Of a DNA stretch of 64,000 nt, positions 34,817 through 43,255 are shown in pieces. Source of the stretch: Gammaproteobacteria bacterium (GTDB lineage Bacteria; Pseudomonadota; Gammaproteobacteria; Burkholderiales; Burkholderiaceae_C); assembly GCA_018828125.1 (NCBI GenBank), contig JAHJWB010000021.1, positions 62,001 through 126,000 on the forward strand. The letters run 5' to 3'. The translations under genes and the position numbers were made by a program. The stretch's first letter is position 1; each line of letters starts with the position of its first letter. The notes beneath the pieces were generated by a model, which saw only the letters and a list, made by a program, of their open reading frames with translations, ran no database searches and was not told the DNA's origin.

Positions 34817-36328
34817 ATGACCTACCCCCATCCACCGCGCCGCGCCGTTCTGGCTGCCCTGGGCGCCAGCCTGCTGCCCACCCTGGGCCACAGCGCCGAC
34901 GCGCCCCACGCCTGGCGCAGCAGCTACGCCCCCTACAACGGTCCCTTGAAGGCGCCGCTGGCCAGCGGCCCGCTGCCGGTTCGGGGGCGCTGGCCAGCGG
35001 CGCTGCAGGGCACGCTGTACCGCATCGGCCCCGCCCGGCGCGAACTGGGCGGCGTGGGCATGAACCACTGGTTTGATGGCGACGGCATGCTGCAGGCGTT
35101 TCGTTTTGAGGGCGGCCGGGCGTCAACGCAAACACCGCCCCGCATCTCCCACCGCGGTGCCCTGCTGGCCACCCCCAAGCTCACGGCCGAAGAGGCCGCT
35201 GGGCGGCTGCTGTACTCGGGTTTTGCCACCACGTTGCCCGGTTCGCCGCCGCTCAGCGGGCCCGACGACGTCAACCCCGCCAACATCAACCTGCTGGCCC
35301 TGCCCGCGCGCAAAGAGCTTTTTGCGCTGTGGGAGGCAGGTTCTGCCCTGGCGGTAGACCCCGTCACGCTGCAGGCCCAGGGGTTCAAGGCCTGGTCGCC
35401 CGAGACGCGGGGCGCGCCGTTTTCGGCCCACCCGCGTGTGGCACCGGATGGCTCGGTGTGGAATTTTGGCTACATGCCTGGCTCCGGCAAGCTGCTGGTG
35501 TACGACATTGCGCCGACCGGCCAGCTGCGCCGCCAGCATGTGCTGGACGCTGTGCAGGCCGACATGGTGCACGACTTCGCCATCACCGAACGGCACCTGG
35601 TGTTCCTGCTCATGCCGCTGCTGTTCAACGGACACCCCGGCGCGGGCAGCCCGCTGCCGAACTACCGCTGGGAGGACAAGGCGCCGCTGGTGGTGTTGCT
35701 GGTCGACAAGGCAGACTTCAAGGTCCAGCGCTTCGAGCTGCCCGCTACCGGCTTGTTCCACCTGGCCAATGCCTGGGAGGAGGGCGGCACGGTGCAGGTG
35801 CGGTTTGTGGCGCAGCCTGACATCCTGAGCGCGCTGCGCCACCTGACGGTGGATGGCGCACGCAGCACTCCCGCTGCGGCCGCCACCCGGTGGGCGCACA
35901 TCACGCTCACCCCATCCACAGGCCAAGCGCGGCTGGAAACCCCGGGGCTGGCCCATGTGGAGTTCCCGCGCATTCACCCAGCACGCAACGGTCTGCCCAC
36001 GCGCTTTACCACCCTGCTGGCGCGCAGCCCGGGCATGGATGCGCACGTTCAGGGCTTTGACACGGTGTTGACCCTACAAGGGGACAAAACACCGCAGCGC
36101 CATCGGTACGGCCCGGGCTGGATCGCCGAGGAGCATGTCTATGTGCCTGCCAGCCCCACCGCCACGGAGGGCCGTGGCTGGGTGCTGGGCACCGCCTACC
36201 ACTGGCCGACGGAGAGCACCAAGCTGTCGGTGTTCGACGCGCAGGCGGTGAACGCCGGGCCGGTCGCCAGTGTCACGCTGCCCTACGGCCTGCCGCTGGG
36301 CCTGCACGGCCAGTTTGTTGCTGCCTGA
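34817..36328 (+). CDS. Carotenoid oxygenase (RPE65 / carotenoid cleavage dioxygenase family), exported
   Basis: The protein has 503 residues with AAGGAG upstream. The N-terminus carries a twin-arginine-like signal (RRAVLAALGASLLPTLGHSA). Family motifs are GTLYRIGPARRELGG, MNHWFDGDGMLQAFRF, AHPRVAPDGSVWNFGY, MVHDFAITERHLVFLLMPL, LFHLANAWEEGG and the C-terminal LPLGLHGQF, which supply the four Fe(II)-binding histidines. It cleaves carotenoids, apocarotenoids or stilbene-like substrates such as lignostilbenes. Periplasmic location is unusual for the family and is inferred from the signal. Confidence 0.88.
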   Translation: MTYPHPPRRAVLAALGASLLPTLGHSADAPHAWRSSYAPYNGPLKAPLASGPLPVRGRWPAALQGTLYRIGPARRELGGVGMNHWFDGDGMLQAFRFEGGRASTQTPPRISHRGALLATPKLTAEEAAGRLLYSGFATTLPGSPPLSGPDDVNPANINLLALPARKELFALWEAGSALAVDPVTLQAQGFKAWSPETRGAPFSAHPRVAPDGSVWNFGYMPGSGKLLVYDIAPTGQLRRQHVLDAVQADMVHDFAITERHLVFLLMPLLFNGHPGAGSPLPNYRWEDKAPLVVLLVDKADFKVQRFELPATGLFHLANAWEEGGTVQVRFVAQPDILSALRHLTVDGARSTPAAAATRWAHITLTPSTGQARLETPGLAHVEFPRIHPARNGLPTRFTTLLARSPGMDAHVQGFDTVLTLQGDKTPQRHRYGPGWIAEEHVYVPASPTATEGRGWVLGTAYHWPTESTKLSVFDAQAVNAGPVASVTLPYGLPLGLHGQFVAA

Positions 36329-36374
36329 TTGCCAGATGGCCCATGGCGTCAAGGGCCATTGTGGGTTGCGTGGG

Positions 36375-37199
36375 TCAGCACACGGTGCCCACGGATGCTT
36401 CTAAAGCGTCAAGGGCATGCGCCAATACATACGTGCCGCCCACCAAAACGGCACCTTCCAGATTGATCTGTAGCGCAAAACCCGGCTTGTAGATGCGCGT
36501 GAACATGGTGTGGACCATATTGCACATCCAGACCAAGGGGGTGACCAGGATCGCCAATAGCGCCCACATTCTCCAGCCTTGAATCGCCGAAAATGTGTAC
36601 CCCACCGAGTCGCAATCGGTGACGTTGCCAGTGCTCAGCCAGTCGGTGTAGGTGAACGTAAGCAACACAAGCAGGAGCCCAGTCAGCGGCAACATCACAG
36701 AGCACCAGAGAAAAACCCAATTTGTGTCGTGTGGGTTCCAACTGCGCTCGGTTTCGCTAGCAGCTTTTTTGGAGGCGCTCAGATGCGCACGCGGTTGTGC
36801 AGTGCGTGTGCGCTTCGTGCGCACTACTTCATCGGCCACATCGGCGGTAGTGTCGAGCCAATAGCGCCACTCGCGCACGCGGGGTTGTTGGCCTAGCTCT
36901 GCGACGTAAACGCATTCTTCGTCCACGCACACCTGTCGGGAGGACGTGATTCGGCTGGGCGGCAGATACCAGTCCCTGGATTTTCGAGGCAGCCGCATCA
37001 CGAAGAAGGTGGTGCTGCTCCCATGGTTGTCAAGGAAGTTCGTGGTTTCGTGATGAGTTTCGATGGCCATCCAGTCATAGCCTCGGTGCTGGCCTTTGAC
37101 GATCCACTCGGTCCGTTGTACTGAAAGGCCCAATCTTTCCCACAGCGGGGCCGAAAAACTGTCGAGCAAACCGGGGGGCGGAGCTTCTCTGACAGCCAT
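36375..37199 (-). CDS. Membrane protein of unknown family
   Basis: The protein has 274 residues. The N-terminal ~165 residues are soluble, with Trp/Arg-rich beta-like sequence (EWIVKGQHRGYDWMAIETHH, STTFFVMRLPRKSRDWYLPP) and four Cys in total. Three hydrophobic segments follow (VFLWCSVMLPLTGLLLVLLT, MWALLAILVTPLVWMCNMVH, INLEGAVLVGGTYVLAHALD). It is abutted by the 37200 gene, with no gap between that stop and this start, so the two are co-translated. The region looks less GC-rich and more balanced in codon use than its neighbours. No family is recognised. Confidence 0.65.
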   Translation of the reverse strand: MAVREAPPPGLLDSFSAPLWERLGLSVQRTEWIVKGQHRGYDWMAIETHHETTNFLDNHGSSTTFFVMRLPRKSRDWYLPPSRITSSRQVCVDEECVYVAELGQQPRVREWRYWLDTTADVADEVVRTKRTRTAQPRAHLSASKKAASETERSWNPHDTNWVFLWCSVMLPLTGLLLVLLTFTYTDWLSTGNVTDCDSVGYTFSAIQGWRMWALLAILVTPLVWMCNMVHTMFTRIYKPGFALQINLEGAVLVGGTYVLAHALDALEASVGTVC

Positions 37200-37586
37200 T
37201 TACAAGTTCTCCAGATCTGCGTCGTCTTGCGCAGCCCTGAATATCTTGAAACCGACACCGATGGTCATGATCGCGCAGACGATCAGGCTCCACAGAGGCA
37301 CGCCATACACGGCGATGCCTGGACCAATCACACACAACACGATGGCCATGCGCAACCAGGCATAGCCTTCGCAGAGTTTGAGGACAAAGGTCAGGATCAG
37401 CATGATGATCGCCAGCGTCAGGGGCCACCCAAGAAGGCAAACAAACATCAAGAGGAACGCTTCCATTCCACTGACCTGGGAGAACACGGACCCCCAGATC
37501 CAGTTGGTTATCAGCGTTGCCACGGCGACAGTGATGGTGGCCCACATGGGGGGGAGTTCTTCGAATTTGTTCGATTCTGTGTACAT
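37200..37586 (-). CDS. Small four-segment membrane protein of unknown family
   Basis: The protein has 128 residues with four hydrophobic segments (MWATITVAVATLITNWIWGS, EAFLLMFVCLLGWPLTLAII, LRMAIVLCVIGPGIAVYGVP, LWSLIVCAIMTIGVGFKIF), and charged ends. It is the first gene of a two-gene unit with the 36375 gene. The DNA upstream (37587-37778) is AT-richer and probably carries the promoter. No family is recognised. Confidence 0.65.
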   Translation of the reverse strand: MYTESNKFEELPPMWATITVAVATLITNWIWGSVFSQVSGMEAFLLMFVCLLGWPLTLAIIMLILTFVLKLCEGYAWLRMAIVLCVIGPGIAVYGVPLWSLIVCAIMTIGVGFKIFRAAQDDADLENL

Positions 37587-37778
37587 GGTGTCTGGTTTTT
37601 AAGGATGCAGGCTTTGTTCCGTGTTCGTCGCACTGGCGCAGCCCTTGCCCGGGCGTGCGGGGCGCAGATTCGCCGATACCACTGTGAATAACCTCATTTA
37701 TCAGAATAAATTCGCCTGCATGTACCGCGGGTAGCGCAGGACGATACGCACAGAATGCGCGAAGTTGAGGCGCAATCC

Positions 37779-38054
37779 TCAGGCAGGCGTCTTGCGCCCC
37801 ACCAGGTAGCTCACGCCAAACATTCCGTAAAACTCCGAGTGCGGTTCCATCGCCTGCAGGTGGAACACCTCACCCTGCTGGTACACGCGCTCTGATGTGG
37901 CGGTGACGATGCGGATATCGCCCGCCAGCACCAGCGCCTTGGCTTCGAACGGGTGGGTGTGGTCGGCCAGCATGCCGCCGCCTTCGCGCGTGATGGTGAC
38001 GGCGGGCTCGAAACCTTCCTGTTCCAGCGCGGCGGCAAATGCATCGGGGGTCAT
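37779..38054 (-). CDS. Small cupin-domain protein
   Basis: The protein has 91 residues from the ATG preceded by AGGAGAC. It is a single cupin fold: GGGMLADHTHPFEAKALVLA (cupin motif 1, His-His-Glu type), QQGEVFHLQAMEPHSEFYG (motif 2). The end is MFGVSYLVGRKTPA. It is probably a metal-binding isomerase or sensor of unknown substrate. A truncated copy of its 3' end lies at 26093-26192, next to the intact AEC transporter. Confidence 0.85.
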   Translation of the reverse strand: MTPDAFAAALEQEGFEPAVTITREGGGMLADHTHPFEAKALVLAGDIRIVTATSERVYQQGEVFHLQAMEPHSEFYGMFGVSYLVGRKTPA

Positions 38055-38125
38055 CGGGGTCTCCTGAAGGGGCGTGGGTCTGAGTGTAGGCAAGCCTCGC
38101 GCATGGGGGGCTTCCTCATAAACTC

Positions 38126-38180
38126 CTATTTTGATAGCTGATGGCGCTTTATGGACAAGCGCTAGCAGCACATTTATATT
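38126..38180 (-). repeat. Dispersed palindromic repeat, copy (reverse orientation)
   Basis: The copy reads CTATTTTGATAGCTGATGGC, then GCTTTATGGACAAGCGCTAG. It lies in the 311-bp spacer between the divergent cupin and ggt genes; the rest of the spacer (to 38365) shows no gene and presumably holds the ggt promoter. Confidence 0.75.
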
Positions 38181-38365
38181 GTTTTTTGTTGAGCACAGGC
38201 GCAGTATGGGCGTTGCGGTTGCTCAGGTGCCATGGTGTGCCATTGCCTTTGAGCGACGGCTGCTGTGCGAAATCGGCATGGCAAAACGGGTGCTTCGGCA
38301 TGGTTTTTGCGCGGACGATATCGCGTGGCCCATGGCTGCACACAATTGAAAACAAGGAGTTTTGA

Positions 38366-40324
38366 ATGCAAAAGAAAACCTGGCTCTGGGTGTTGACCCC
38401 CGTGGCCCTGTCGGTGGCGCTCTATGGTTGCGGCAGCGGATCGGATTCCGATCTGGCCGTGGACAACAGCGCGCAAAGCTGCTCGGTGGTTTCCAGCTCC
38501 GGTTCCGCCGTGGTGGTGGGCTCGGGCGTGGCGGGCGACCCCGCGGCGCCGGAGGCTGCCTCGGGCTACCGCCTGGGCTACAAGGCCAAGCAGTCGAGCA
38601 AATACATGGTGGTGGCCAACACGCCGCTGGCCACCAAGGCCGGGTGTGATGTGCTCAAGGCCGGTGGTACAGCCGTGGACGCCGCCGTGGCGGTGCAGGC
38701 CGTGCTGGGCCTGGTGGAGCCGCAGTCCAGCACCATCGCCGGCAGCGCCTTCATGATGTATTACGACGCCGGCACCAAGAAAGTGGTGGCCTACGACGGT
38801 CGCGAAACAGCTCCCGCGGCTGCCACGGGCTATTACCTGGTACGCCAGGACCAGGGCGATGCATCGTCCACCGCCCCCGTGCCCAACGCGCGCCGCAGCG
38901 GCCGCTCCATTGGGGTGCCGGGCGTCATGCGCATGCTGGACCTGGCCCACAAAGAGCACGGCAAGCTGGCCTGGAACCAACTGTTCAACGAAGGTGTGCA
39001 GCTGGCCACCAACGGCTACAAGATCCCCACGCGCATGGGAGCGGCCATCAGCGGCAGCGCCAGCAGCCTGGCGCTGGACGCCAACGCCGTGGCGGCGTAC
39101 TTCAACGCCGACGGCACCCCCAAGGCCAGCGGCAGCATGACCACCAACCTGCCGTATGCACAGTCGCTGCGCGCACTGGCTAGCGGCGGCGCCGATGCCA
39201 TGTATTCAGGTGCCATGGCCGAAGCCATCGTGGCCAAGGCAGCGCAATCGGTGGGTGACGATGCGGCCAAGACGCCCATCACGCCCAGCCTGATGACGGT
39301 GAACGACCTCAAGAACTACCAGGCCAAAAAGCGCGAGCCGGTGTGCACCACCTACCGCGCCAGCTATTACATCTGCACCATGTCGCCGCCGTCGTCGGGC
39401 GGCATTGCCATTGCGCAGTCGCTGGGCATTCTGGAGAACTTTGACCTGTCGAAGTACGGTCCGACCAACCCCACCAACGAAGGCGGCGTACCCAGCGTGA
39501 TGGGCGTGCACCTGGTGTCCGAGGCCGAACGCCTGGCGTACGCCGACCGCGACAAGTACGTGGCCGACACCGACTTCATCCCGCTGCCGGGCAAGGGCGT
39601 GTCCACCATGCTGGACAAGACCTACCTCAAGAGCCGCGCGGCAATGATCCAGCCCGACGGCAATTCGCTGGGCGTGGTCGCTGCCGGTAACCTGGGCGAT
39701 GTGCCCCTGGGCGTGGACAAGACGATTGAAAAGGGCACCACGCACTTCTCCATCGTGGACGCCTATGGCAATGTGGTGTCCATGACATCCACCGTCGAGT
39801 CGAGCATGGGGTCCTACCACATGGTGGGCGGCTTTCTGCTGACCAACCAGCTCACCGACTTCTCGGCAGCGCCTGCCGACGCAGCGGGTGTGCCCATTGC
39901 CAACCGCGTGGCCCCCGGCAAGCGTCCCCGCAGCACCATGGCCCCCACGCTGGTGTTCCGCGGCACAGAGCCCGGCGACTTCGTGATGGCCACCGGCTCG
40001 CCAGGCGGCGGCACCATCATCCAGTACGTGCTCAAGACGGTGGTGGGTGCCCTCGATTGGGGCCTGGATGCCCAGCAGGCCACGTCGATGGTGAATTTTG
40101 GTGCAAGCAACAGTGCCACGACCAGCGTTGACGGCGCCAACACCTCACTGGACCTGACGGGGCTGATCTCCGGTCTGAAGGCCAAGGGCCATACGGTCAA
40201 CAACGGAGCGCAGTCGAGCGGTGTGTCCACCATCATGCGGGTGCAACGCAACGGCCAGACCAAGCTGGAGGGCGGGGTGGACCCACGCCGTGAAGGCATT
40301 GTGCTGGGCGACGGAGCGCTGTAA
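38366..40324 (+). CDS. ggt: Gamma-glutamyltransferase (lipoprotein)
   Basis: The protein has 652 residues with AAGGAG upstream. The N-terminal signal has a lipobox (SVALYGCGSG), so the enzyme is probably membrane-anchored in the periplasm. Ntn-hydrolase autoprocessing is expected before T458 (KGTTHFSIVDAYGNVVSMTS). Other family motifs are GGTAVDAAVAVQAVLGLVEP, PPSSGGIAIAQ and GSPGGGTIIQYVL. It cleaves glutathione and gamma-glutamyl compounds. It is monocistronic, with a strong intrinsic terminator downstream. Confidence 0.95.
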   Translation: MQKKTWLWVLTPVALSVALYGCGSGSDSDLAVDNSAQSCSVVSSSGSAVVVGSGVAGDPAAPEAASGYRLGYKAKQSSKYMVVANTPLATKAGCDVLKAGGTAVDAAVAVQAVLGLVEPQSSTIAGSAFMMYYDAGTKKVVAYDGRETAPAAATGYYLVRQDQGDASSTAPVPNARRSGRSIGVPGVMRMLDLAHKEHGKLAWNQLFNEGVQLATNGYKIPTRMGAAISGSASSLALDANAVAAYFNADGTPKASGSMTTNLPYAQSLRALASGGADAMYSGAMAEAIVAKAAQSVGDDAAKTPITPSLMTVNDLKNYQAKKREPVCTTYRASYYICTMSPPSSGGIAIAQSLGILENFDLSKYGPTNPTNEGGVPSVMGVHLVSEAERLAYADRDKYVADTDFIPLPGKGVSTMLDKTYLKSRAAMIQPDGNSLGVVAAGNLGDVPLGVDKTIEKGTTHFSIVDAYGNVVSMTSTVESSMGSYHMVGGFLLTNQLTDFSAAPADAAGVPIANRVAPGKRPRSTMAPTLVFRGTEPGDFVMATGSPGGGTIIQYVLKTVVGALDWGLDAQQATSMVNFGASNSATTSVDGANTSLDLTGLISGLKAKGHTVNNGAQSSGVSTIMRVQRNGQTKLEGGVDPRREGIVLGDGAL

Positions 40325-40357
40325 CGGAATGACGCGCTGACTCAGCGTCTGCCATAG

Positions 40358-40400
40358 CCAACGGGGGCTGCGTGATGAGCGCAGTCCCCGTTGGTTTTTG
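40358..40400 (+). terminator. Rho-independent terminator of ggt
   Basis: CCAACGGGGGCTGCG pairs with CGCAGTCCCCGTTGG (one internal mismatch, 7-nt loop) and is followed by TTTTTGGG. It lies 34 bp after the ggt stop and before the converging priA. Confidence 0.9.
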
Positions 40401-40445
40401 GGCGACCGCGTCGGCGGAGCCTTCCCCATCTTTCGAGACGGATCT

Positions 40446-42590
40446 TCAGATCGCCAACGGGTCCACATCCACCAGCCACCGAATCAGCCCCTTGTGCTCT
40501 GGCTGGCTGCGCGTGGTTTGCAGCACGGGCTGCCACGCCGCCAGAAAGCGCTGCAGCGCAGCGCGGCTGGAGCTTTCCATCAACATCTGGGCCCGCTCGA
40601 CGTTGGCCACGCGCTGAATGGTCAGTGGCACGGGCGGGTACAAGGTGACCACCTCCAGCCCCGGCAACCCTGCAGCGTGGGCGGCGGCGGTGGCGGCGGT
40701 CAAGAAACCTTGCGCCACGTCCTGGGTGCGCGCGTCTGACCGCACCAGCGCCTGGTAGGCAAACGGCGGCATGGCGGCCTCTTCGCGTTCCTTCAGTTGT
40801 TGGGCGGCAAAGGCCTCGTAGTCATGCGTGCGCAGCGCTTCAAACACCGCGTGTTTGGGGTGAAAACTCTGCACCCACATCTCGGGCTGCGTGCCGTGCA
40901 CCGCTTGTGCGGCCATGTAGGCGGCATCGCGCCCGGCGCGCCCGGCGGCTTGCATCAGCAGCGCAAAAAGGCGCTCGGCTGCCCGAAAGTCGCTGCTGAA
41001 TAGCGCGCCATCGGGCTGCACTGCGGCCACCAGCGTGATGCGCCGAAAGTCATGGCCCTTGGCAATCATCTGCGTGCCCACCAGCACATCCACCTCGCCG
41101 GAATGCACCTGCGCCAACTGCGCCTCCAGCGCACCTTTGGCTTTGGTGGTGTCGGCGTCGATGCGGGCGATGCGCGCGGGTGTGCGGTCGGGCCGCAGCA
41201 CTTCGGACAGCAGGGCAGAGAGTTGCTCCTCGAGCTGCTCGGTGCCTCGGCCCATGGGGTGGATGTCGGGGCTGCCACAGGTGGGGCAATGAAACGGCAC
41301 GCGCACGGTGTAGCCGCAGTGGTGGCAGCGCAGGGTTCGGTCGGTCTTGTGAAAGACCTGGTGCGCGCTGCAGTGCGGGCAGTCGCTTTTCCAGCCGCAG
41401 TCCACGCAGTGCAGCACGGGCGCGTAGCCCCGGCGGTTGAGCAAAATCATGCTCTGCTCGCCGCGCGCCACGCGCTCGGTGATGGCCTGCAGCAGCGGTG
41501 CGCTGAACACGGTGCGCCGGGGCTGCTGGTTCATGTCCACGCGCCGCACGCGGGCCAGGGCGCCTGCGCCGATGCGGCTGGGCATGTGCAGGCGCACGTA
41601 GCGCCCGCCTTCGGGGTACTCGGGCGTGGGCGGGCGGCTGGCGTACCAGCTCTCCAGCGACGGTGTGGCCGAGCCCAGCAGCACCTTGGCGCCTTGCTCG
41701 CGCCCGCGCCATATGGCCAGGTCGCGCGCTGAGTAGCGGGCGCCTTCCTGTTGTTTGTAGCTGGGGTCGTGTTCTTCATCGACCACGATGAGTTTCAGCC
41801 CCGGCAGGCTGGCAAACACCGCCATGCGGGTGCCCAGCACGATGCGCGCCGTGCCGCTGTGGGCGGCCAGCCAGCTTTTGAGGCGCTGCGGGTTGGTCAT
41901 GCCACTGTGCAGTGACACCACGGCGCCGGGGCCGAACCGCGGGGCGAAGCGGCTGACGAAACGTTCTTCGAGCTGGGGCGTGAGGTTGATCTCGGGCACC
42001 ATGACCAGCGCCTGGGTCGGAAAGTCGCTGGCCGGGTCGGCCTCCAGCACCTCCTGCACGCAGCGCAGGTACACCTCGGTCTTGCCGCTGCCGGTGCTGC
42101 CAAACAGCAGGAAGGGGCCGTTCTCAGAGGAAATTCGGGCCCTAGCGCTTTCCTGTTCTGGGGTGAGCGCTATATTTAGAATAGCGTTTTGTGATTCGCC
42201 CGCCGCAGCCACCGGTCGCCGCAGGCGGCGCGCCAGCTGTTCTGGACGCAGATCGCGCAGTTGTGGGGGCAGGGCGGCCAGCGCCACCTCGCCCAGTGCA
42301 CGCTGGTAGTACCGCGCGGCAAACGCCACCAGGCGGCGCCAGGGCACATCCAGCGGGGCCACGCCTTCCAGCACCCCGGCAATGGCGCGCAGGGTCGCGC
42401 CATCTGGCAACTCGCCCGTGGCCTCGTCGCTGTCCCACACCACGCCCAGCACTTCGCGCGTGCCCAGTGGCACGCGCACCAGCGTGCCGGGCGCAAGCGG
42501 GCGCTCACTGGCGTAGCTCAGCAGGTCGCCCACGCCGCTGTGCGACGGGGTATGCAGTGCGACTTGGACAATGGCGGGATGGATAGGCAC
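40446..42590 (-). CDS. priA: Primosomal protein N' (replication restart helicase)
   Basis: The protein has 714 residues. The N-terminal DNA-binding domain is followed by an SF2 helicase core: LLFGSTGSGKTEVYL (Walker A), VVDEEHDPSYKQQEGARYSA (DEEH box), VLLGSATPSLESW and QMIAKGHDFRRITLVA. The zinc-binding insertion has CVDCGWKSDCPHC and CHHCGYTVRVPFHCPTCGS, eight Cys. It loads DnaB at stalled forks. A diverged copy of the dispersed repeat appears to lie within the coding sequence just before the Walker A region. It starts next to the origin-like spacer. Confidence 0.96.
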   Translation of the reverse strand: MPIHPAIVQVALHTPSHSGVGDLLSYASERPLAPGTLVRVPLGTREVLGVVWDSDEATGELPDGATLRAIAGVLEGVAPLDVPWRRLVAFAARYYQRALGEVALAALPPQLRDLRPEQLARRLRRPVAAAGESQNAILNIALTPEQESARARISSENGPFLLFGSTGSGKTEVYLRCVQEVLEADPASDFPTQALVMVPEINLTPQLEERFVSRFAPRFGPGAVVSLHSGMTNPQRLKSWLAAHSGTARIVLGTRMAVFASLPGLKLIVVDEEHDPSYKQQEGARYSARDLAIWRGREQGAKVLLGSATPSLESWYASRPPTPEYPEGGRYVRLHMPSRIGAGALARVRRVDMNQQPRRTVFSAPLLQAITERVARGEQSMILLNRRGYAPVLHCVDCGWKSDCPHCSAHQVFHKTDRTLRCHHCGYTVRVPFHCPTCGSPDIHPMGRGTEQLEEQLSALLSEVLRPDRTPARIARIDADTTKAKGALEAQLAQVHSGEVDVLVGTQMIAKGHDFRRITLVAAVQPDGALFSSDFRAAERLFALLMQAAGRAGRDAAYMAAQAVHGTQPEMWVQSFHPKHAVFEALRTHDYEAFAAQQLKEREEAAMPPFAYQALVRSDARTQDVAQGFLTAATAAAHAAGLPGLEVVTLYPPVPLTIQRVANVERAQMLMESSSRAALQRFLAAWQPVLQTTRSQPEHKGLIRWLVDVDPLAI
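42132..42178 (+). repeat. Diverged repeat-like segment inside priA
   Basis: GGGCCCTAGCGCTTTC and GAGCGCTATATTTAGAATAG keep the order and spacing of the dispersed repeat arms but lack the central palindrome. On the minus strand it encodes ILNIALTPEQESARARIS in the frame used by the other two genic copies. It could be chance, since LTPEQ is close to the conserved PriA Q-motif region. Confidence 0.4.
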
Positions 42591-42653
42591 GGGCTATGAA
42601 AGCAGAGAGGCGTTTGGAGGGTGTTGTGGATGTTGCGTAGAGGTTTGGCCGCT

Positions 42654-42714
42654 AAGTGCTTGATTTGAATTGGTCGTGTGAGTAATCCCGAATTTCTGTG
42701 GATAACTTTGTTGA
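42654..42714 (+). repeat. Direct repeat unit 1 with DnaA box
   Basis: The unit starts AAGTGCTTGATTTGA and ends AATTTCTGTGGATAACTTTG plus TTGA; its middle is variable. It is repeated at 42988-43049. It contains the perfect DnaA box TGTGGATAA. Confidence 0.85.
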
Positions 42715-42884
42715 CATCCTCGCGCAATCACCGTCCAAGCCGCATGAAACCTGGGGGTGAACAGATTGCCCACAAAATTGGCACACCGAAAAAATCCTTA
42801 TGAATCAATCATCTGAAGAAATTTGACCGTCTTTTTTGTGCTATGCGCCTGAGAGTCATTCATGTTGCGCTGCATCACGGTTTG

Positions 42885-42893
42885 TGTGCATAA
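42885..42893 (-). promoter_or_regulatory. DnaA box (TTATGCACA type)
   Basis: TGTGCATAA on the plus strand is a perfect match to the TTATNCACA consensus. It lies between the two direct repeat units. Confidence 0.65.
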
Positions 42894-42987
42894 GTCGGAC
42901 ATCCACATTTCGTCAAGGGGCTGGAAAGCCCCAAAATTGTGCTAGCCGAGCAAGCCCATGTTCACCGATTTCTCCGATTCAGGCCGC

Positions 42988-43049
42988 AAGTGCTTGATTT
43001 GACTGGGGTTTTGCAAACAATCCAGAATTTCTGTGGATAACTTTGTTGA
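42988..43049 (+). repeat. Direct repeat unit 2 with DnaA box
   Basis: AAGTGCTTGATTTGA at the start and AATTTCTGTGGATAACTTTG plus TTGA at the end match unit 1; the central ~20 bp differ. It contains the second TGTGGATAA box (43032-43040). Confidence 0.85.
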
Positions 43050-43218
43050 TATCTCGTGGGTTTGTGTTGCAAGCCCTTGAAAAACCGTGCTTTCGGTGGA
43101 TTGCCTGTCAAAAAAGCAGGGGATTAAATGCTTTTAAATTCAACGACTTAGCTTGTTGCACTGGTTTTATAAAAAACTAGTGCGCCGCCGGGCGTCGGCC
43201 CGGTGAGCGCTCCAGTTT

Positions 43219-43227
43219 TGTGCATAA
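43219..43227 (-). promoter_or_regulatory. DnaA box (TTATGCACA type)
   Basis: TGTGCATAA on the plus strand lies ~30 bp from the hemE 3' end, next to the AT-rich tract, with a weaker AAGTCCACA partly overlapping it. Confidence 0.6.
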
Positions 43228-43255
43228 GTCCACAAGCGGTGCATGCACTTGACGT

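Larger units (their letters stand above)
42591..43255. other. Origin-like intergenic region with four DnaA boxes
   Basis: This 665-bp gene-free spacer lies between the starts of priA and the end of hemE. It carries four perfect 9-mers of the DnaA-box type on the same strand: TGTGGATAA at 42697-42705 and 43032-43040, and TGTGCATAA at 42885-42893 and 43219-43227. Two lie within a 60-bp direct repeat. An AT-rich tract at ~43110-43190 (ATTAAATGCTTTTAAATTCA) could serve as an unwinding element. It is either a replication origin or a DnaA-binding/titration locus. It must also contain the priA promoter. Confidence 0.6.
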
